Source: Pseudomonadota bacterium (lineage in GTDB: Bacteria; Pseudomonadota; Gammaproteobacteria; Ga0077536). From it: DNA of 64,000 nt. Under the pieces are notes generated by a model. It saw nothing but the letters and a program-made list of their open reading frames with translations, searched no databases and was not told the DNA's origin. Numbering within the stretch: position 1 is the first letter of the stretch; every line of letters starts with the position of its first letter. The stretch is from positions 59,462 to 123,461 of the forward strand of contig JABISZ010000054.1 of the NCBI GenBank assembly GCA_018668255.1, read 5' to 3'. Made by a program: the position numbers and the translations under genes. Positions 28,259-37,189 of the stretch are shown one piece after another.

Positions 28259-28495
28259 ATGGCTCGCGTATGCCAAGTAACTGGAAAACGTCCGGTAGCG
28301 GGTAATAACGTGTCTCACGCAAAAAACAGAACGCGTAGACGCTTTTTACCAAATTTACATTTTCATCGCTTTTGGGTTGAAAGCGAAAACCGATGGATCC
28401 GGCTCCGAATCAGCGCAAAAGGGCTGAGAGTGATTGACAAAAACGGAATCGATAGTGTTCTGAAAAATCTTAGGATGCGTGGCGAAAAAATTTAG
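28259..28495 (+). CDS. rpmB: 50S ribosomal protein L28
   Basis: A 78-aa ribosomal protein, identical in length to E. coli L28. The N-terminus [20 protein letters not shown] with [20 protein letters not shown] and the C-terminal [16 protein letters not shown] are diagnostic. Start supported by AAGAGGAA 5-8 nt upstream. Followed 12 bp later by rpmG in the usual two-gene operon. Confidence 0.98.
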   Translation: MARVCQVTGKRPVAGNNVSHAKNRTRRRFLPNLHFHRFWVESENRWIRLRISAKGLRVIDKNGIDSVLKNLRMRGEKI

Positions 28496-28507
28496 AGAGC
28501 AACGGAA

Positions 28508-28663
28508 ATGCAAGAGAAAATAAAATTAGTATCTTCTGCGGGAACAGGTCATTACTACACGACCACAAAGAACAAGAGAACGCATCCCGAAAAGCTAGAG
28601 CGTAAAAAGTTTGATCCCACCATACGTCAACATGTGAGCTATAAAGAAGCAAAAATAAAATAA
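28508..28663 (+). CDS. rpmG: 50S ribosomal protein L33
   Basis: A 51-aa ribosomal protein reading [20 protein letters not shown] at its start and ending VSYKEAKIK, practically the E. coli L33 pattern. It is the zinc-free (C-minus) form, with no CxxC pairs. Short and easily missed, but unambiguous. It follows rpmB by 12 bp with no better start upstream; CGGA close to the ATG may serve as ribosome site. The stop codon lies inside an inverted repeat that probably ends the transcript. Confidence 0.97.
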   Translation: MQEKIKLVSSAGTGHYYTTTKNKRTHPEKLERKKFDPTIRQHVSYKEAKIK

Positions 28664-28673
28664 TTTTTGCTTC
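28646..28673. terminator. Bidirectional terminator-like inverted repeat after rpmG
   Basis: GAAGCAAAAAT (28646-28656), 6-nt loop, ATTTTTGCTTC (28663-28673): perfect 11-bp arms between the convergent rpmG and desaturase genes. A and T tracts lie inside the stem rather than after it, so it is an unusual terminator; it may act on both strands. Confidence 0.45.
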
Positions 28674-28693
28674 TAGACCGGTAAAATCTGCAA

Positions 28694-29866
28694 CTAAGCT
28701 AAGGTATATCCTTTTAGTCGCGCAGCAAATTCTTCAAGTGCCTCAATGCCGCTTTCTTCGGCATTAGTGCACCAGTCTTTCAATAAGAGCAGTACAGACT
28801 CAGCACTGGCGCTCCTCTCCTTGTACAAAGCCTCTAAAGATTTATGAAGATCAAATACAACTTTTAACCTGTTACTAATGTCTAGCGAGGCCTCTAACCT
28901 AGAGTACTCATAGCCGTTTAAATTCCCTGCTGCTCGAGAAAGTAAGCCTTTCATTCCCTTCAATCGAGTTCTGAGTTCCCCTCTAGCAAGCTTTAACTCT
29001 TCTTTATAAACCCGTTTAACCACCAAACGTCTAAAGTCAGCCATGATATGCAGACGATTAGCCGTAACTACTTTCGTTGTATCGATGTCAATCTGATCTT
29101 TATTAGGATTAAATCTAGGCTGTTCTGGATAAATACTATTTACTTTAGCTAAGCCGAAGACAGACATTGCTTTAATATACAGCCATCCCAGATCAAATTC
29201 CCACGGTCGAATTGAGAACTTGGCAGACATTGCAAACGCGTGGTGGTTGTTGTGCAGCTCCTCTCCCCCAATCAAGATTCCCCACGGAATAATGTTCGTA
29301 GACGCATCGGCCGTATGGAAATTACGATAGCCTTTACAGTGTCCTACGCCATTAATGATGCCAGCAGCAAACACAGGAAGCCACATCAGCTGAATAGCCC
29401 AAATAGTAATTCCAAGTAGCCCAAACAAAGTAAAATTTAACATCAGCAACAAAGCCATACCAACCCATGAATGTGGCGTATAAACTTGTCGCTCGATCCA
29501 ATCCTCAGGCGTTCCAAACCCATACTGAGCGACCAAATCAAGGTCGTGTGCACCCTCTCTGTAGAGCTCTGTCCCCGTAAAAACAACCTTTTTTAGTCCA
29601 TGCACAACCGGGCTATGCGGATCTTCATCCGTCTCAACTGAAACATGGTGCTTTCTATGCACAGCAGCCCATTCTCGCGTATTCATACCACTAGTAAGCC
29701 AGAGCCAAAATCTGAAAAAATGAGAGGCTATGGGATGCAAGCCTACGGCCCGATGAGCCTGGTTCCGATGCAGATAGACAGTCACTGATACGATGGTCAA
29801 ATGGGTATACACAAAGGTAACTAACACGTAGCCCCACCAAGGGAGCTCTAATAAACCGTATAAAAT
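28694..29866 (-). CDS. Fatty acyl desaturase (membrane di-iron), probable ATT start
   Basis: Integral membrane di-iron desaturase of the acyl-CoA/acyl-lipid delta-9 type (DesA/DesB-like), about 390 aa. Three histidine boxes are visible: HRNQAH, HRKHH and HNNHH. The only conventional start (GTG at 29827) would cut off residues that match Pseudomonas DesA (GLLELPWWGYVLVTF), and a TAG lies 18 codons further upstream. The best start is ATT at 29866, with GAGGA 7 nt upstream; ATA at 29869 is the alternative. A C-terminal coiled-coil-like tail of about 130 residues (LARGELRTRLKG...) follows. It is 42 bp downstream of hyuA on the same strand. Confidence 0.85.
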   Translation of the reverse strand: MLYGLLELPWWGYVLVTFVYTHLTIVSVTVYLHRNQAHRAVGLHPIASHFFRFWLWLTSGMNTREWAAVHRKHHVSVETDEDPHSPVVHGLKKVVFTGTELYREGAHDLDLVAQYGFGTPEDWIERQVYTPHSWVGMALLLMLNFTLFGLLGITIWAIQLMWLPVFAAGIINGVGHCKGYRNFHTADASTNIIPWGILIGGEELHNNHHAFAMSAKFSIRPWEFDLGWLYIKAMSVFGLAKVNSIYPEQPRFNPNKDQIDIDTTKVVTANRLHIMADFRRLVVKRVYKEELKLARGELRTRLKGMKGLLSRAAGNLNGYEYSRLEASLDISNRLKVVFDLHKSLEALYKERSASAESVLLLLKDWCTNAEESGIEALEEFAARLKGYTLA

Positions 29867-29908
29867 TATATAATCCTCAAAATACTATAAAGGCAGTCAA
29901 AGCGTTAT

Positions 29909-31855
29909 TTAGTTCGAACAATATTCTAATAGCAAATTCGCATTGCTGTCTAATCCAACAGACCATTTCTCGGCAATGTAAACTGTTGCTCCCTCATCTA
30001 GAACAACCAACGGGCCTGTCCGGCGTTCAATAAGTGAAAGATCATGCCAAGCTAACACAGTAATTGGAGTGTCGGTGTAAGATATCAAGTCCTGAGGCTC
30101 TAGATTTATTTTTAAATTAGGGACAGCACTTTGCAAGTCTACTGAGACTCGAAGATTTACTAGTTCTATCGACCTATCAAGCTTATGACCAAAACGTTTT
30201 TCATGCAGTTCCTCAAATGCTCTATATGTTGCTTTAGCGGTACTCCATGGCAAATTTAAAGTAGACGACTGACCAGAGTACCTGATATCCGCACTAGCTG
30301 TGCTACACAATTCTGATTTACTGTGCCCGTCCTTTAGTAGCTGCTCTTCTCCCAGGAGGTACATTTCCATTACCGTTCTACTCAGCTCTTTTTCGTTGCA
30401 TTCATCTTCCAAAATACCGATAGCCCTAGAGTATCGGCGGCCTGGAGTTGCGACAGCCATACCAATGGCCGACAGTACGCCAGAGCATTTTGGTACGAGA
30501 ATCCTTTTCATTCCTATAGCTTCAGCTAAGGCACAGCAGTGAAGACCACCTGATCCGCCAAAAGCCAGCATAACAAATTCTCGAGGGTCAATTCCTCTTT
30601 CTAGAGACACTTCTTTTAATGCTTGTAGCATATTTTCGTTGACTACATCTATAACCCCAAGTGCGACCTTTTCCAAATCAGGCTCTCCCAGGTCGAAAGA
30701 TAAGCGTGAGAAAGCCGCTTTAGTTGCGTCTATATTTAGCTCAATATGCCCACCAAGCTTTATCCCCGCTGGCAGACGCCCCAACAAAACATTAGCGTCT
30801 GTTACGGTAATCTGAGTACCCCCACGAAAATAACAGACTGGACCGGGCCGAGCACCGGCTGACTGAGGCCCCACGTGCAGTAATCCTCCCTCATCAACCC
30901 ACGCCAAGGATCCCCCGCCTGCGCCTATAGTTTCCAACTCGACCATTGGCACTCCCACGGGGTAGGGACCGATTACTCCTTCAGATGTAAGAGTAATTTC
31001 TCCATCTACTGCCGACACATCAGTCGATGTTCCCCCCATATCAAACGTTATAACTCGTGGATATCCTGAGACGTTAGCTATGTTAGCAGCCCCTATGAGT
31101 CCGGCTGCCGGGCCCGACAACAATAAGTTCACAGGATGAGTAGTTGCAAATTCTGTTGAGCACGTCACCCCAGAACTTTGCATTATCGATAACGGCGCCT
31201 TTTTAAGAAACGCCTCCAGTCGATTCAGATAGGCTTTCATTACAGGCCCTGTAGATGCATTAACCCAAGTAGCTAGACCCCGCTCATACTCTTTATATTC
31301 TGGCAAAACCTCATGGGAACAACTAACGAAAATTTCTGGAGCAATACTCTCCGAAATTATTTGCTCAAATCTAGGATCTATAAACGAGAATAGTAAATTA
31401 ATAGCAACAGCATCTGGCTTTATTACAGCTATAGCATCACCAATTGCTTTTACATCACATGCGGTTAACGGGTCAAGCACTTCGCCGGAAGCAGTTATCC
31501 GACCTCCAGTCTCTAGAACCAAGGCACGATCCACTAATGGCTTAGAGTATTTTGGAGTTAAATTATAAAGCTCATCCCGAGCCTGCCTACCAATAGTCAT
31601 TAAATCACCAAACCCGCGATTAGTAATGAACAATGTTTTTGCAACTCTCCCTTCCAAAACAGCGTTAGTCGCCACCGTTGATCCATGAACAACTTGAAAA
31701 GCGCTGTCATCAAGGCCCAATGCGCGAAGTCCACTAATAATTGCCTTCTCTGGTTTTTCTGGCGTTGAGGGTTCCTTGTGCAAAAACAACTTACCTTCGT
31801 CTATTAATGCGAAATCGGTAAATGTTCCCCCGGTATCTACGCCTACTATTCTCAT
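29909..31855 (-). CDS. Hydantoinase A / 5-oxoprolinase alpha-type subunit
   Basis: A 648-aa ATP-dependent amidohydrolase subunit of the HyuA family (N-methylhydantoinase A, acetone carboxylase beta, 5-oxoprolinase). The actin-like ATP site is VDTGGTFTDFALI at the N-terminus, with VHGSTVATNAVLEGR, DMGGTSTDVSAVDG, GAGGGSLAWVD and FGGSGGLHCCALAEA further on. Such proteins normally need a HyuB partner; none is adjacent. The substrate cannot be told from sequence; the ggt gene 1 kb away makes a 5-oxoproline/glutathione link imaginable but unproven. Divergent from fpg. Confidence 0.85.
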   Translation of the reverse strand: MRIVGVDTGGTFTDFALIDEGKLFLHKEPSTPEKPEKAIISGLRALGLDDSAFQVVHGSTVATNAVLEGRVAKTLFITNRGFGDLMTIGRQARDELYNLTPKYSKPLVDRALVLETGGRITASGEVLDPLTACDVKAIGDAIAVIKPDAVAINLLFSFIDPRFEQIISESIAPEIFVSCSHEVLPEYKEYERGLATWVNASTGPVMKAYLNRLEAFLKKAPLSIMQSSGVTCSTEFATTHPVNLLLSGPAAGLIGAANIANVSGYPRVITFDMGGTSTDVSAVDGEITLTSEGVIGPYPVGVPMVELETIGAGGGSLAWVDEGGLLHVGPQSAGARPGPVCYFRGGTQITVTDANVLLGRLPAGIKLGGHIELNIDATKAAFSRLSFDLGEPDLEKVALGVIDVVNENMLQALKEVSLERGIDPREFVMLAFGGSGGLHCCALAEAIGMKRILVPKCSGVLSAIGMAVATPGRRYSRAIGILEDECNEKELSRTVMEMYLLGEEQLLKDGHSKSELCSTASADIRYSGQSSTLNLPWSTAKATYRAFEELHEKRFGHKLDRSIELVNLRVSVDLQSAVPNLKINLEPQDLISYTDTPITVLAWHDLSLIERRTGPLVVLDEGATVYIAEKWSVGLDSNANLLLEYCSN

Positions 31856-31927
31856 TTAAAAGTACGCCCCCACAATAAGCCTCTAGGCAAAAACTAAACT
31901 AGAGATCATTAATAATTTTAAACGGGA

Positions 31928-31933
31928 TATAAT
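31928..31933 (+). promoter_or_regulatory. Candidate -10 of the fpg promoter
   Basis: A perfect TATAAT 44 bp upstream of the fpg start codon in the hyuA-fpg divergent region. No convincing -35 is seen. It is followed by an imperfect inverted repeat with arms TGTTAG (31933-31938) and CTAACA (31953-31958) that overlaps its last base. Confidence 0.35.
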
Positions 31934-31976
31934 GTTAGGGCTATAGGCCTGACTAACATAACAAAAGATTAATCCG

Positions 31977-32792
31977 ATGCCTGAACTCCCTGAAGTAGAA
32001 ACCACAAAAGCTGGCATATCGCGGTTGTTAAAAGGGCGCTGGGTAACTGCGGTAAAAGTCCACAATAGAAAACTACGGCTCCCGATTCCTATTGATATCA
32101 TCACTACTTTAGAAGGCCAAACCTTATTGGAAATCACCCGCCGAGCGAAATATCTGCTGTTTAAATTTGATGATGGATTCCTTATTGTCCACTTAGGTAT
32201 GTCAGGTAGCCTTAGAGTGGTCTCTTCGCTTACTCCCAAGCAGAAGCACGACCATATCGAAATTGAGTTTGGCCACACTCATTGCCTTCGTTTTCGAGAC
32301 CCTAGACGGTTTGGGTTAGTCGTCTGGACCAGCACTAACCCCGCAACACATAAACTGTTATCGCGGTGTGGGCCAGAACCGCTTTCTAATGACTTTAATG
32401 GAAAATACCTCCATAGTTTGTCAAGAAGCAGACGCGTTAGCGTAAAAAGCCTTATCATGAATGGCCAGATTGTGGTCGGTGTAGGCAATATCTATGCCAG
32501 CGAAGCTTTGTTTAGAGCGGGAATAAACCCGAACCGTCAAGCAGGAAAAATCGGCTTAAGTAGATACTTAAAGCTAGGTATTGATATTAAGACTGTTTTA
32601 GCTGAAGCAGTAGCCGCCGGCGGGACAACTCTGAAAGATTATATACACGACGATGGAAAGCCAGGATATTTTCGCCAAAAACTACAAGTTTACGGGAGGA
32701 AAGGAGAGCCTTGCAGTGTTTGTGGCGCGCTAATCAAACACAAGGTAATTGCTCAAAGATCGAGCTTTTATTGCACAACGTGTCAGTCCTAA
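31977..32792 (+). CDS. mutM: Formamidopyrimidine-DNA glycosylase
   Basis: Base-excision glycosylase/AP lyase removing 8-oxoguanine; 271 aa. The catalytic N-terminal proline and glutamate are in MPELPEVET; the helix-two-turn-helix is around NGQIVVGVGNIYASEALF; the C-terminal zinc finger has C-x2-C-x16-C-x2-C (CSVC ... CTTC). The finger is complete, so the gene is intact. It stands alone between divergent hyuA and convergent ggt; coaD lies nearby, as in several gammaproteobacteria. Confidence 0.96.
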   Translation: MPELPEVETTKAGISRLLKGRWVTAVKVHNRKLRLPIPIDIITTLEGQTLLEITRRAKYLLFKFDDGFLIVHLGMSGSLRVVSSLTPKQKHDHIEIEFGHTHCLRFRDPRRFGLVVWTSTNPATHKLLSRCGPEPLSNDFNGKYLHSLSRSRRVSVKSLIMNGQIVVGVGNIYASEALFRAGINPNRQAGKIGLSRYLKLGIDIKTVLAEAVAAGGTTLKDYIHDDGKPGYFRQKLQVYGRKGEPCSVCGALIKHKVIAQRSSFYCTTCQS

Positions 32793-32801
32793 CGTTAGGA
32801 T

Positions 32802-34478
32802 TTATTTCTCGACAGTTGCTTGCCCCTCTCCCCTCGGATCGCTTGCTGCTGCAATTTTCCCGCTCTTTTTTTCCCATGTCACCACTTGCATGTTCCCATA
32901 ATTACGGCTGCTTTCTTTCAATTGATGCCCTTTCCCCCGCAGATTAGAGACTTCACTCATCGTAAACCCGCCTTTCTCATAATTGATTTGATCGGGCAAA
33001 TATTGATGGTGGTAACGTTTCGCGACAACCATGCTTTCCGCATCCCCACCTCGCAAAAATTCAAGAGCACTTACTAGCACCATTGATATTATTCTGCTGC
33101 CACCTGGGGTACCTAGGATAGCAACCCTATCGTTACTTTCTATAAACGTTGGGGTCATACTGGAAAGAGGGCGTTTGCGAGGGGCAATTGAGTTCGCGCC
33201 AGCCCCAACAAGCCCGTATGTGTTTGGCGTCATACGCCGGGCAGAAAAATCATCCATTTCATTATTCAAAACCACGCCCGTTCCTTTCGGTACTACCCCC
33301 GATCCAAAAGGCGTGTTAATACTCAAAGTTGCCGCAACTAAATTCCCTTCAGCGTCAATAATTGAGAAATGGGTCGTATCACGGCCTTCAACTTTAGACT
33401 CCAATGGTGCCAATTCTAAGCTCACCGAAGCTTTTGTAGTAGAGATATTCTCCGCAACGCCGTCGGCGTAACTCTTCGACAATAGCCTTTCCAAGGGGAT
33501 ATTAATGAAGTCAGGATCTCCCAGAAAATCTGCCCGATCGCGATAACCCCTTCGCATAGCTTCAACAACGAGATGAACCCTATCAATATCAGTTTCCACC
33601 GACAAGTCATATCTCTCGAGAATATTTAAGGCTTCAATTAAAACTATCCCTCCTGAAGACGGCGGGGGAGCTGACACGATTTTCGAGCCACGATAGGTCG
33701 TTGTCACCGGAGAGCGCAACTTAACCGTATAGTCGGCCAAATCATCAAGCGACCAAATACCACCTGTAGCGAGCACTCCCGAGACTAGTCGTTTTGCAAT
33801 TTCACCCTTATAGAACGCATGTCCGTTAGTTTGAGCTATCAACTCTAGCGTTCTCGCGAGTTCCTGTTGGAAAACACGAAAGCCTGGTTTTGGCGCGAAC
33901 CCATTATCTAGAAATAACTCAGCCGATCCAGGAAAATTATTCAGATCCTCAGTCCGATAACTTGCCATTGCATTGTACCGCTTACCCGTCAGAAAGCCTT
34001 CTTTCGCTAACCGAATAGCTTCAGCCATGTTGGTCGTGAACTCCAACCTACCAAAATTTTCACTCAGATAGACGAGACCAGCCGGCATACCCGGGATGCC
34101 TGCGGCTAAACCACCAGTTAGGGACTTACTGCGTAAAAATTCTCCTTCATCATCTAGGTACATATCCGCAGAGGCAGCTTTAGGAGCAGTTTCACGAGCG
34201 TCAATAAAAACATTTGAGTCGTCTTCCGCTACATGTAAAAGAAAAAATCCGCCACCTCCGATACCAGAACTGTATGGCTCTACAACAGCTAAAGTTGCCG
34301 CTACAGCTATAGCAGCATCAAAAGCATTGCCACCGGCTTTTAATATTTTAATTCCGGCTCTAGTTGCCTGAGGGTGGGCGGAAGAAACTGCAAAGCCATC
34401 TGGATGTGATGTCTCTGAATCAACAGCCATAGCCGCGGTCAAAAGAAGACTGCAACAAAGTACTCGTAAAATAAACAT
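32802..34478 (-). CDS. ggt: Gamma-glutamyltransferase precursor
   Basis: Periplasmic N-terminal nucleophile hydrolase (558 aa) that cleaves gamma-glutamyl bonds of glutathione. A signal peptide covers about residues 1-18. The autoprocessing and nucleophile threonine is in GRDTTHFSIID (Thr368), leaving a large subunit of about 367 and a small one of about 190 residues. Substrate-contact motifs FIDARETAP, LSINTPFGSG, LNNEMDDFS and PLSSMTPT are present. It lies 7 bp after a ferredoxin gene on the same strand. With gshB in the window, glutathione is made and can be salvaged. Confidence 0.95.
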   Translation of the reverse strand: MFILRVLCCSLLLTAAMAVDSETSHPDGFAVSSAHPQATRAGIKILKAGGNAFDAAIAVAATLAVVEPYSSGIGGGGFFLLHVAEDDSNVFIDARETAPKAASADMYLDDEGEFLRSKSLTGGLAAGIPGMPAGLVYLSENFGRLEFTTNMAEAIRLAKEGFLTGKRYNAMASYRTEDLNNFPGSAELFLDNGFAPKPGFRVFQQELARTLELIAQTNGHAFYKGEIAKRLVSGVLATGGIWSLDDLADYTVKLRSPVTTTYRGSKIVSAPPPSSGGIVLIEALNILERYDLSVETDIDRVHLVVEAMRRGYRDRADFLGDPDFINIPLERLLSKSYADGVAENISTTKASVSLELAPLESKVEGRDTTHFSIIDAEGNLVAATLSINTPFGSGVVPKGTGVVLNNEMDDFSARRMTPNTYGLVGAGANSIAPRKRPLSSMTPTFIESNDRVAILGTPGGSRIISMVLVSALEFLRGGDAESMVVAKRYHHQYLPDQINYEKGGFTMSEVSNLRGKGHQLKESSRNYGNMQVVTWEKKSGKIAAASDPRGEGQATVEK

Positions 34479-34485
34479 TAACTAT

Positions 34486-34761
<276 letters not shown>

Positions 34762-34775
34762 CTATCTAAGTTCTA

Positions 34776-35264
34776 CTAACTTTGTGCAGCTAATTTTTTT
34801 ATCAGCACTTCTTCGACTCCCGGAGGGACAAATTCTCCTATGTCCCCACCATACTTGGCAATCTCGCGCACTAGTGAAGAAGAAATATAGGTAAATTTCT
34901 CCGAAGTCGGTAAAAAGACAGTGTCTGCCTCTGGCATTAACTTTCGATTCATTCCCGCAAGCTGAAACTCATATTCGAAGTCACTGACCGCTCTCAGTCC
35001 TCGCAATATAATCGAAGCCCCATTTTTCTTTGCAAAATCGACCATAAGTCCTTCAAACTTCATAATTCGTACGTTTGGAAATCGGCTTAACACGTTAGCG
35101 GCTAGTTCGACGCGCTCATCTGCAGAGAAAACTGTATTCTTGGACGTACTGCCAGCAACAGCAAGAATTAACTCGCCGAACATAGGCGCTGCTCGAGAAA
35201 CGATATCTACGTGACCTAAAGTTATCGGATCAAACGTTCCCGGATAAATTGCAGTAATACTCAA
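34776..35264 (-). CDS. coaD: Phosphopantetheine adenylyltransferase
   Basis: Penultimate step of coenzyme A synthesis, ATP plus 4'-phosphopantetheine to dephospho-CoA; 162 aa, nearly the E. coli length. The nucleotidyltransferase motif is YPGTFDPITLGHVDI (T/HxGH), with LRGLRAVSDFEYEFQLAGMN and the C-terminal YISSSLVREIAKYGGD. Follows rsmD by 45 bp, the normal rsmD-coaD arrangement. Together with coaBC at 27-28 kb most of the CoA pathway end is in this window. Confidence 0.97.
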   Translation of the reverse strand: MSITAIYPGTFDPITLGHVDIVSRAAPMFGELILAVAGSTSKNTVFSADERVELAANVLSRFPNVRIMKFEGLMVDFAKKNGASIILRGLRAVSDFEYEFQLAGMNRKLMPEADTVFLPTSEKFTYISSSLVREIAKYGGDIGEFVPPGVEEVLIKKLAAQS

Positions 35265-35309
35265 TCAAGGACTCCTCGCGCTAAGGGGTAAAACCAATTT
35301 ATAACATTT

Positions 35310-35879
35310 TCAGCCTTCAATTGTCTCAGGCTTTTTTTTCAAGAGCATATAGACGACCTCTTTCGTCTGGCTAGAGTTAAGAATTGTCCAATTCTTCAGC
35401 TCTATCAACAACAACTTCGGACACTCGATGTAAACCAAGGCTTTATCCGACAACCCTTGCACAGACAGAACCTCCAAACAAGAATCAACTAGGGTTGAGT
35501 CAAACGGTGGGTCCAGAAAAACAATATCAAATTGTAGCTTGGACATACTTAGCCATTCCAACCCGTCAGCTTGGACTACCTCAATCTTGTTAGTTTCCAG
35601 TCTTTCCAGAGTCTCATCTATTTGATGCGCCAAAAGCTCATTACATTCCACAAGCGTTGCACTTAGAGCGCCTCGAGAGACCGCTTCTATGCCCAAAGCA
35701 CCACTGCCGGCAAACAAATCTAGGCAGTTGGCGCCCCTAAGGTGAGTCGAAAGCCAGTTAAATAGCGTCTCTCTTACTCTGTCCGCAGTAGGCCGAAATC
35801 CTTTCGCGTCAGCTATTTCTAGCTTGGTCCCGCGCCACTTCCCTCCAATAACCCGAACCTTGCCAAGCTTATTCTTCAT
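35310..35879 (-). CDS. rsmD: 16S rRNA (guanine-966-N2)-methyltransferase
   Basis: A 189-aa SAM-dependent methyltransferase. RVIGGKWRGTKLEI, the FRPTADRVRETLFNWL segment that is typical for RsmD, the SAM motif LDLFAGSGALGIEAVSRGA, and the catalytic IVFLDPPFDS (DPPF) are present. Its ATG overlaps the stop of the preceding M16 peptidase gene by one base, so the four genes M16-M16-rsmD-coaD read as one unit. Confidence 0.95.
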   Translation of the reverse strand: MKNKLGKVRVIGGKWRGTKLEIADAKGFRPTADRVRETLFNWLSTHLRGANCLDLFAGSGALGIEAVSRGALSATLVECNELLAHQIDETLERLETNKIEVVQADGLEWLSMSKLQFDIVFLDPPFDSTLVDSCLEVLSVQGLSDKALVYIECPKLLLIELKNWTILNSSQTKEVVYMLLKKKPETIEG

Positions 35880-37189
35880 TAATCAGCTACAGGTGTGTCG
35901 GGACCTACGATCACGGTCAAAAGGCTATCTTTTTTCAAATACTGTCTCAAAGCCGCTCCAACATCCTCCGAAGTGACGGCCGCAATACTCTTCTGGAAAT
36001 TCTCTAAATAGTCGGTCGGTAGTCCATAGAACGCTATCATAGAGATATAACTTACGATCTCAGCATTAGTATCGAGCTTCAATGGAAACCCGTTTATTAG
36101 ATTCAGCTTCGCCGCTGCAATATCCTCCTCAGACAAGCCATTCTTAGCTACCGATTCCAAAGTGTCCCCCATCACTTGCAATGCCTGTTCCTCCTGAGAG
36201 CGATCTGTTTGCATCCCCGCGACAAAAGCGCCGGATCTAGCCATGGGGGCTAAATAACTGTATGCGGAATACGCCAAGCCTCGCTCCTCTCGAACTCGCC
36301 TAAACAAAAGAGAAACTAGTCCATTTCCACCTAACGCGTGGTTACCAACAACAAGCGGGAAATAATGGGGATGAGTCCTCTCCACCCCCAACCCACCCAT
36401 CCGGACGTGGCTTTGGATAGAAGAGAATTGAACACGGTCAAGCACTGCTTTAGTCTGTTTCTTCACAAGCGGAAGCTTTTTGGCCTTAGCGCCTAAAGGA
36501 ATAATATTGCCCAGCCCGTTAGCAAGCTCTGAGGCTTTCTCACGGCTCACATTACCAACAATTACTATCACCATATTTCGACGAACGTAATAGGTATCAT
36601 AGTACCTAACTACATCATCCTCGGTTATGTTTTGTATGGTGGCCTCATCGCCAAGTGGCCTGCTAGAATAAGGATGTCCGTCATATAACAGCGATGCGAA
36701 CCGATCTGATGCTCTGCTACCGGGGGATTGCGCGCGATACTCAAGTTCGACCGCAACACGAGCCTTAGTTCGCTCAATAGATTTACTATCGAATCTAGGT
36801 CGACTAATAACATCTCTCAGTAAATTAAAAGCAGGTTGCAATTTATCGACGTCGACTAAGCTGCGCATGCTTATACTTGCTGTGTCCTTAGATGAGCCCA
36901 CTGAAATAGATGCCCCAGTCAAACCCAACGTCCGGTTGAATGCTTCCACATCTAGATCCTCTGTACCCTCAAGCAACATCTGGTTGACAAGATTGGATAT
37001 CCCTTTCGAACTTCCATCCCGAGCGCTCCCAGCATCGAAAGTAACCTCTATATCGACCATTTCGATTTCAGGAAGATTAGAAAAATAAACAGGCACGCCA
37101 TGTTCCGACTGCCATGAATGAATTTCTGGAGCCGCCCAAGCCGGGCCTGAAATGAAAAAGGTGAGAACCAATAGCCATAAGCCAATCAT
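35879..37189 (-). CDS. M16-family peptidase homologue, non-catalytic subunit
   Basis: A 436-aa inverzincin-fold (M16B) protein with signal peptide (about residues 1-19, ending AWAA). The zinc motif HxxEH is replaced by SNLVN in the expected place (KGISNLVNQMLLEG), so it lacks the catalytic site. It retains the C-terminal R/Y-type segment RRVREERGLAYSAYS. By analogy with the two-subunit bacterial M16 peptidases (processing peptidase-like) it should pair with the catalytic protein encoded just upstream, with which it overlaps by 4 nt. Periplasmic; substrate unknown. Confidence 0.88.
   Translation of the reverse strand: MIGLWLLVLTFFISGPAWAAPEIHSWQSEHGVPVYFSNLPEIEMVDIEVTFDAGSARDGSSKGISNLVNQMLLEGTEDLDVEAFNRTLGLTGASISVGSSKDTASISMRSLVDVDKLQPAFNLLRDVISRPRFDSKSIERTKARVAVELEYRAQSPGSRASDRFASLLYDGHPYSSRPLGDEATIQNITEDDVVRYYDTYYVRRNMVIVIVGNVSREKASELANGLGNIIPLGAKAKKLPLVKKQTKAVLDRVQFSSIQSHVRMGGLGVERTHPHYFPLVVGNHALGGNGLVSLLFRRVREERGLAYSAYSYLAPMARSGAFVAGMQTDRSQEEQALQVMGDTLESVAKNGLSEEDIAAAKLNLINGFPLKLDTNAEIVSYISMIAFYGLPTDYLENFQKSIAAVTSEDVGAALRQYLKKDSLLTVIVGPDTPVAD

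Noticed and set aside
33031..33471. 146-codon open frame on the plus strand
   Set aside because: Antisense to ggt; composition and lack of motifs mark it as a shadow frame.
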